A program made the position numbers and the translations under genes. Source: Jiangella asiatica (lineage in GTDB: Bacteria > Actinomycetota > Actinomycetes > Jiangellales > Jiangellaceae). From it: a DNA stretch of 64,000 nt. The notes under the pieces are model-generated. The model had not been told where the DNA came from, did no database searches, and saw nothing but the letters and a program-made list of their open reading frames with translations. Positions 59,490 to 64,000 of the stretch are shown piece after piece (within the stretch, counting starts at the first letter, position 1; each line of letters opens with the position of its first letter). The stretch spans positions 25,044 through 89,043 of the forward strand of contig NZ_SMKZ01000025.1 of NCBI RefSeq assembly GCF_004349065.1. Direction: 5' to 3'.

Positions 59490-59545
59490 AAATGATCACG
59501 TTCAGCACGAGATCTCGTGTCGCACCATGCTCGTAAGCCTGGTGA
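59490..59545. repeat. Inverted-repeat element, copy 2 (left half)
   Basis: 59490-59533 matches 6187-6230 at 43 of 44 positions (AAATGATCACGTTCAGCA onward), including the CACGAGATCTCGTG palindrome, and then weaker similarity continues to TGGTGA. The right arm found at 6257 is absent here, so this is a truncated or diverged copy. It lies between two same-strand genes. Confidence 0.75.
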
Positions 59546-59588
59546 TGCACGCGAAGTCCTCGTGATGGCCGGGAGCCTGTGGCGGACC

Positions 59589-59945
59589 CTAGGCGGCGGG
59601 GGAGCTGGCGGCGGCCTTGGAGCCGGAGCCGGAACCCGAGTTGGAGCTGCTGGAGGGGCTGTCCTTCGGCGACGTGCTCGACGAGGAGGACGAGTCGCTC
59701 GACGAGCTCGAGGAGGACGACGACTCCTTGGCGTCGGCCTTCTTGCCGTTGCCGTTGGTGCTGCTGCCGGCGCGGCTGTCGTTGCGGTAGAAGCCGGAGC
59801 CTTTGAAGACGACGCCGACGGCGGAGAACACCTTGCGCAGGCGCCCACCGCAGGCGGGGCACTCGGTCAGGGGATCGTCGGTGAAGCTCTGCACCGCCTC
59901 CAGCGGTTCGTTGCAATCAGTGCAGACGTACTGGTACGTGGGCAC
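59589..59945 (-). CDS. FmdB-type zinc-ribbon protein with Ser-rich tail
   Basis: 118 residues. The N-terminal zinc ribbon has two CxxC knuckles (YVCTDCNEPLE and TECPACGG) and the FmdB ending VFKGSGFYRND. From about residue 60 to the end it is almost only Ser, Gly, Asn and Lys (a disordered tail). FmdB-type proteins are proposed transcriptional regulators in other bacteria; the function here is not known. GTG 59945 with GGAAGGA 9 nt upstream. Confidence 0.88.
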   Translation of the reverse strand: MPTYQYVCTDCNEPLEAVQSFTDDPLTECPACGGRLRKVFSAVGVVFKGSGFYRNDSRAGSSTNGNGKKADAKESSSSSSSSSDSSSSSSTSPKDSPSSSSNSGSGSGSKAAASSPAA

Positions 59946-60059
59946 GTGTCGGGTCCTTCCGCGTCATGGTGAGGGTGCGATGGTTTAGCACTCGTCACCC
60001 TCGACTGCCAATAATGCGCCTTTCGGGGCCCCGTTGTCCACGTGAGCCGCGCCGCACCC

Positions 60060-60629
60060 CTACGTGCGCAGCGTGTACACCACGCCGACGGCGGCGACGG
60101 CCCAGAGCACGCTGGCGAGCGTGCCGATGATGAACCGTTCGGCGGCGGCGGGCCGGCGCAGCTCGGGGTAGCGGCCCAGGCCCTTGACGCCCAGGACCAG
60201 CACGAGCCCTTCTGGCCAGCCGGCCAGCAGGGTGACCGCGACGCCGATGCGCTCCAGTGCGCCGATCGAGGTGCCGCCGCGTAGCGTCTGCGGGTCCGAG
60301 ACGTTCATGGTGGCATCGCCGGTGACGGCGTCGTCGCCGAGGGCGCCGCGTCCGCGGTCGGCCACCCGGAGCAGCGCGGTGGCCACGAGGCTGCCGCCGG
60401 TAACGGCCGTGACGACGGCAGCCGCGCTGGCAAGGTCGCGCACGGCGGCGTCGGCTGGCGCGCCGCTCCGCCCGAACAGCGCCGCCGCGCCGACCAGCAC
60501 CACCGGCACCGCGGCAGCGGCCAGCCAGGCCGAGGTGGGCGCGTCGGAGCGCCGGTGCTCGACGGCGTACCACGCGACCGCGCCGGTCACGCCCGCCGTC
60601 GCCAACAGGATCACGGCAACGACGTTCAT
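60060..60629 (-). CDS. Hypothetical multi-pass membrane protein
   Basis: 189 residues with about five predicted membrane helices: VVAVILLATAGVTGAVAWYA, WLAAAAVPVVLVGAAALFG, AAAVVTAVTGGSLVATAL, VAVTLLAGWPEGLVLVLGV and TLASVLWAVAAVGVVYTL. No family recognised. ATG 60629 overlaps the satD-like stop (ATGA), so it is a coupled partner of the SatD-like gene. Confidence 0.8.
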   Translation of the reverse strand: MNVVAVILLATAGVTGAVAWYAVEHRRSDAPTSAWLAAAAVPVVLVGAAALFGRSGAPADAAVRDLASAAAVVTAVTGGSLVATALLRVADRGRGALGDDAVTGDATMNVSDPQTLRGGTSIGALERIGVAVTLLAGWPEGLVLVLGVKGLGRYPELRRPAAAERFIIGTLASVLWAVAAVGVVYTLRT

Positions 60630-61213
60630 GCGGCGGCCTCGTCGAGCAGACGAGTCGTCACCGGGCGGGTGTCGCGCTCCTGCTGCCACAGCGCGACCGC
60701 GAGCCGCTGCCCGACCGCCTGGCGGCTGATGCCGAGGATGCCCGCAGCCTCGCCGAACGTGTGACCGGCTTCGACCAGGTCGACGGCGGCCCAGCCGGCC
60801 GGGCTGCGCCGGCTGATGACGGCTGCCAGCAGGGTGAGGACGGCGTCGGCGTCGCGGCCGCGGTCGTTGGTGCCGACGACGGCGAGGTGTTGCGGCCGCT
60901 GTTTGGCGGCGTCGAGGGCGGCCCGGGCGCTGACGAACGCGGGGCCGCGGGCGGAGCGGGTGCTGGCCGGCAGCGGCTCGTCGACCGGGCCGGCCCCGAT
61001 GCCGATGCTCCACGCGTCGAGGCGGACCAGCAGCAACGCGGCGTCGACGACCGCGTTCGCTTGCGCGAGCACGCCCTGGAACTCGTCGCCGGCGGTCCGC
61101 TCGAACGGCAGCAGCGGCTCGTGGACGAGCTGTTTGAGTGTCGACAGCGCGTCCTCGACGAGGTCGCGGCTGCGCCGGCTGCCGCGCTGGTCGACCGTCA
61201 GGACGTAAGGCAC
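60626..61213 (-). CDS. SatD-family protein
   Basis: 195 residues that fit SatD: RTAGDEFQGVLAQANAVVDA (the nucleotide-cyclase-like core with GDEFQG) and a C-terminal helix-turn-helix (EAAGILGISRQAVGQRL). SatD genes sit with a membrane protein gene, as here, and were first described in a signal-recognition-stress operon; the biochemistry is not known. GTG 61213 has no clear ribosome site; repeats of AAGGCT/AGCCTT lie just upstream and could bind the protein itself. Confidence 0.8.
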   Translation of the reverse strand: MPYVLTVDQRGSRRSRDLVEDALSTLKQLVHEPLLPFERTAGDEFQGVLAQANAVVDAALLLVRLDAWSIGIGAGPVDEPLPASTRSARGPAFVSARAALDAAKQRPQHLAVVGTNDRGRDADAVLTLLAAVISRRSPAGWAAVDLVEAGHTFGEAAGILGISRQAVGQRLAVALWQQERDTRPVTTRLLDEAAA

Positions 61214-61216
61214 ACA

Positions 61217-61262
61217 GCAAGGCTACAACCTGGCTGCCTTATGTGGAAAGGCTTGAGCCTTG
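61217..61262. promoter_or_regulatory. AAGGCT repeats upstream of satD-like gene
   Basis: GCAAGGCT (61217-61224) is matched by AGCCTTGC (61255-61262), and inside lies AAGGCTTGAGCCTT, a near-perfect palindrome. Probably an operator for autoregulation of the satD-membrane protein pair. The strand is minus, directly ahead of the GTG at 61213. Confidence 0.5.
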
Positions 61263-61373
61263 CTTTGGCCGAAGAAAGCCTCAGGGCTTGCCAGTTCTTC
61301 AGGTTCGTGGGGGCTACGATCCGGCCCTCACGCGGGCGACGGCGGCCCGTGAACGTTCCCCTACTCTGTCTCG

Positions 61374-63998
61374 GTGACCCGTCGCCGCATCGCCATCGCG
61401 CTGTCTGCAGTGGCGGGTTTGGTCGTCCTCGCGTTGGTGGCCACCGCGTCACTCGGGGTGTGGTCAACGCGCCGGGCGTACCCCGACTACGACGGCACCG
61501 CCGAGATCCCTCGCCTGACCGGCGAGGTCGAGGTCTTCCGGGATGAGAACGGCATACCGCACATCTACGCCGACACCCCCGAGGACCTCTTCCGCGCCCA
61601 GGCGTACGTGCACGCGCAGGACAGGTTCTGGCAGATGGACGTGCGCAGGCACATCACCGCCGGGCGCCTGTCGGAGCTGTTCGGCGAAGACCAGGTCGAG
61701 ACCGACGCGTTCGTGCGCACCCTCGGCTGGACCGACGTCGCCCAAGCAGAACTGCCGCTGATCAGCCCGGAGAGCCGCCGCTACTTCGACGCCTACGCCG
61801 ACGGCGTCAACGCCTGGCTGGACGGGCACGACGGCGGCGAGCTCGGCCTCGCCTACACGTTGCTCGGGCTCACCGGCGGGGACGACAGCCCCGACCCGTG
61901 GACTCCGGTCGACTCCCTGAGCTGGCTCAAGGCGATGGCCTGGGACCTGCGCGGCAACATGCAGGACGAGGCGACCCGGGCGCTGCTCGCGGCGGAGCTG
62001 CCGGTCGAGCGGGTCGAGCAGCTCTACCCGCCGCCGGCGCCGTCGGTGCCACCCGTCGTCGCCGACCAGGACGTCTCCACCCAGCTGCCGCCCGCGTTGG
62101 TCGGGCCGGATGGCGGCCCGCTCCCGCTGCCGGACGGCGCTACGGCGGCGCTGCGGTCGACGATGTCGGCGCTGGCCGCCGCGCCGGTCACGCTGGGCTC
62201 GGGCACCGGGATCGGCTCGAACGCGTGGGCCGTCGCGGGCGAGCACACCGAGAGCGGCGCGCCGCTGCTGGCCAACGACCCGCACCTCGCCCCCGGTCAG
62301 CCGTCCATCTGGTACCAAGTCGGCCTGCACTGCCGCGACGTCGGTCCGGAGTGCCCGTTCGACGTCGTCGGGTACTCCTTCGCCGGCCTGCCGGGAGTGG
62401 TCATCGGGCACAACCAGGACGTCGCGTGGGGCTTTACCAACCTCGGCCCGGACGTCAGCGACCTCTACCTCGAGGAGGTCCGCGACGACACCTACCGGGT
62501 GGGCGACCAGTGGGTGCCGATGGAGACCCGCGAGGAGACCATCGAGGTGGCCGGCGCCGACGACGTCACCATCACCGTCCGCGAGACCCGGCACGGCCCG
62601 ATCCTCTCCGACCACGACGATCGCCTCGACGACGTCGGCGAGGCGGCCACCTCGAGTGATGCCGTCGCCGCGAGCGCCGACAGCGATCCGGACACCGTCG
62701 GCGAGGGTCCGGACGACGACGATGAGCCGGGACCCGTCGACGACGGGTACGAGGTCGCCCTGCGCTGGACGGCACTCGATCCGGGCCGCACCGCGGATGC
62801 GATCTTCGCGCTGAACCAGGCGAGCGACTGGGAGTCCTTCCGCGCGGCCGCCGCGCTGTTCGACGTACCGTCGCAGAACCTCGTCTACGCCGACGTCGAG
62901 GGCAACATCGGCTACCAGGCGCCCGGCCGCATACCGGTCCGTACCGCCGCCGACGGGCGCTACCCCGTGCCGGGCTGGACCGGCGAGTACGAGTGGGCCG
63001 GCTTCATCCCGTTCGCGAACCTGCCCAGCGTCCTCAACCCCGACGGTGGCCTCGTCGTCACCGCGAACCAGCCGGTCACCAGCGACCGCTACCCGTTCCT
63101 GCTCACCGCCGACTTCGACCCCGGCCATCGGGCCGCCCGGATCACCGAGCTGCTCACCGAAGCCGTCGAGTCCGGCGAACCGCTGGACACCGGCGTCATG
63201 GCCGACATCCAGCTCGACACCCACAACGCGGCGGCGGACATCCTGCTGCCACACCTGCTGGAGCTGGATGCGCCGGACGGGTACTACGGCGACGGGCTGC
63301 GGCTGCTGGCCGACTGGGGCGGCGCCATGGAGTCAGACTCCGCGGCCGCCGCGTACTTCGCCGCCGTCTGGCGCAACCTCATGGAGCTGACCTTCCACGA
63401 CGACCTGCCCGAGGACGAGTGGCCCGACGGCGGCGGTCGCTGGTTCGAGGTCATGCGGGCGCTGCTCGACGAGCCCGACGACCCGTACTGGGACGACATC
63501 CGCACCGAGAGCGTCGTCGAGACCCGCGACCTCATCCTCGTCGAGGCCGCCCGCGACGCCCGTGACGATATGACGGTCGAGCAGGGCAAGGACGCCTCAC
63601 GATGGGACTGGGGCCGGCTGCACGCGATGGAGCTGACCGAGCAGACCTTCGGCACGTCCGGCGTCGGGCTGGTCGAGTGGCTGTACAACCGCGGCCCGGT
63701 CGAGGTGGGCGGCGGCGGGTCCATCGTCGACGCGACCGCCTGGGACGCCGCGGAGGGCTACGAGACCGTCTGGGCACCGTCGATGCGCATGATCGTCGAT
63801 CTGGGCGACCTGAACGCATCGCGCTGGATCGACCTCACCGGCATCAGTGGCCACCCGTTCCACGAGCACTACACCGACCAGACCGAGCTGTGGCGCGACG
63901 GCGAGACCCTGCCGATGCGCTGGGACGCCGACGACATCCGCGCCGCCGCCGAGCACACCTTCACCTTCGTCCCACCCGAACCCGCCACCACCCCATAG
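61374..63998 (+). CDS. Penicillin acylase family Ntn-hydrolase
   Basis: 874 residues. A signal-anchor-like helix (ALSAVAGLVVLALVATASLG) opens the protein, then an alpha-domain (about 50-270) with GIPHIYADTPEDLFRAQ. The N-terminal nucleophile is S282 in GIGSNAWAV after self-cleavage, as in penicillin G acylases and N-acyl-homoserine lactone acylases; DPHLAPGQPS (oxyanion side) follows. An acidic low-complexity insert (415-458) is unusual. Substrates may be beta-lactams, acyl-homoserine lactones or other amides. GTG 61374 has no ribosome site; TACTCT at 61362 suggests a leaderless mRNA. Complete: TAG 63996-63998. Confidence 0.9.
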   Translation: MTRRRIAIALSAVAGLVVLALVATASLGVWSTRRAYPDYDGTAEIPRLTGEVEVFRDENGIPHIYADTPEDLFRAQAYVHAQDRFWQMDVRRHITAGRLSELFGEDQVETDAFVRTLGWTDVAQAELPLISPESRRYFDAYADGVNAWLDGHDGGELGLAYTLLGLTGGDDSPDPWTPVDSLSWLKAMAWDLRGNMQDEATRALLAAELPVERVEQLYPPPAPSVPPVVADQDVSTQLPPALVGPDGGPLPLPDGATAALRSTMSALAAAPVTLGSGTGIGSNAWAVAGEHTESGAPLLANDPHLAPGQPSIWYQVGLHCRDVGPECPFDVVGYSFAGLPGVVIGHNQDVAWGFTNLGPDVSDLYLEEVRDDTYRVGDQWVPMETREETIEVAGADDVTITVRETRHGPILSDHDDRLDDVGEAATSSDAVAASADSDPDTVGEGPDDDDEPGPVDDGYEVALRWTALDPGRTADAIFALNQASDWESFRAAAALFDVPSQNLVYADVEGNIGYQAPGRIPVRTAADGRYPVPGWTGEYEWAGFIPFANLPSVLNPDGGLVVTANQPVTSDRYPFLLTADFDPGHRAARITELLTEAVESGEPLDTGVMADIQLDTHNAAADILLPHLLELDAPDGYYGDGLRLLADWGGAMESDSAAAAYFAAVWRNLMELTFHDDLPEDEWPDGGGRWFEVMRALLDEPDDPYWDDIRTESVVETRDLILVEAARDARDDMTVEQGKDASRWDWGRLHAMELTEQTFGTSGVGLVEWLYNRGPVEVGGGGSIVDATAWDAAEGYETVWAPSMRMIVDLGDLNASRWIDLTGISGHPFHEHYTDQTELWRDGETLPMRWDADDIRAAAEHTFTFVPPEPATTP

Positions 63999-64000
63999 CC

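Noticed and set aside
59626..59760. Ser-rich repeats in the fmdB tail as a coding tandem repeat or slippage element
   Set aside because: Serine codons vary and no fixed DNA unit repeats; it is only low-complexity coding sequence.

Overview
The window is very GC-rich. Genes are tightly packed and often overlap by ATGA or GTGA, GTG starts are common, and several genes have a TANNNT box about 7 nt upstream of the start codon (leaderless mRNAs). Together with actinobacterial-type families (SatD, a small acidic protein ending in RPPHW, CtaG/DUF2243, DUF4383), this points to a high-GC Actinomycetota chromosome, probably a soil or plant-associated Jiangella/Kribbella/Streptomyces-like organism. The genus is a guess.

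Region 1 (1-20300) is a plant-glycan and branched-sugar locus. It has a GH78 alpha-L-rhamnosidase (cut by the window start), an SDR dehydrogenase, a GH43-like beta-propeller protein, an (alpha/alpha)6 glycosidase, a carbohydrate ABC transporter (binding protein and two permeases), a DUF5060/DUF4038 protein related to GH140 apiosidases, and a GH42 beta-galactosidase. Facing these is a six-gene coupled operon that reads as a complete D-apionate route: apnL, apnO, oiaC, lerI, eryI and lerK. It converts apionolactone through apionate, 3-oxo-isoapionate, L-erythrulose, L-erythrulose-1-P and D-erythrulose-4-P to D-erythrose-4-P. A divergent FadR/FCD regulator and a consensus-like TGGTCCGACCA operator sit upstream. 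So the locus seems to cleave apiose-containing glycans, import the sugar and burn it; the dedicated apiose dehydrogenase is not visible.

Region 2 (20301-31400) starts with two decayed gene fragments (aminotransferase, aldehyde dehydrogenase) and a membrane-anchored J-domain protein. A respiratory/oxidative-stress block follows: ctaC-ctaD, a small protein, a 36-bp perfect palindrome, a DUF4383 protein, CtaG, a DUF2243 protein and a divergent manganese catalase. Then comes a large secreted beta-helix protein with a palindromic operator upstream.

Region 3 (31400-46000) is an uncharacterised acyl-CoA-based catabolic island: MaoC hydratase, Nramp-like transporter, CaiB CoA-transferase, GH88-like hydrolase, IclR regulator, zinc alcohol dehydrogenase, U32-like protein, enoyl-CoA hydratase, MFS transporter, ketoglutarate-semialdehyde-type aldehyde dehydrogenase, acyl-CoA ligase and acyl-CoA dehydrogenase. 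A shared 13-bp palindrome (consensus YRGACANNGTCYR) lies in three of its intergenic regions, which makes it a probable single IclR regulon.

Region 4 (46000-64000) looks like ordinary chromosome: TetR with a GT1 glycosyltransferase, tRNA-Arg(CCT), pirin, trpS, a 1378-residue decayed helicase-nuclease-like protein, CBS protein, MerR-like regulator, mscL, SAF protein, FmdB zinc ribbon, SatD and a penicillin acylase. A dispersed palindromic repeat occurs at both ends of the window (6187 and 59490). I saw no CRISPR array, rRNA, insertion sequence or prophage.
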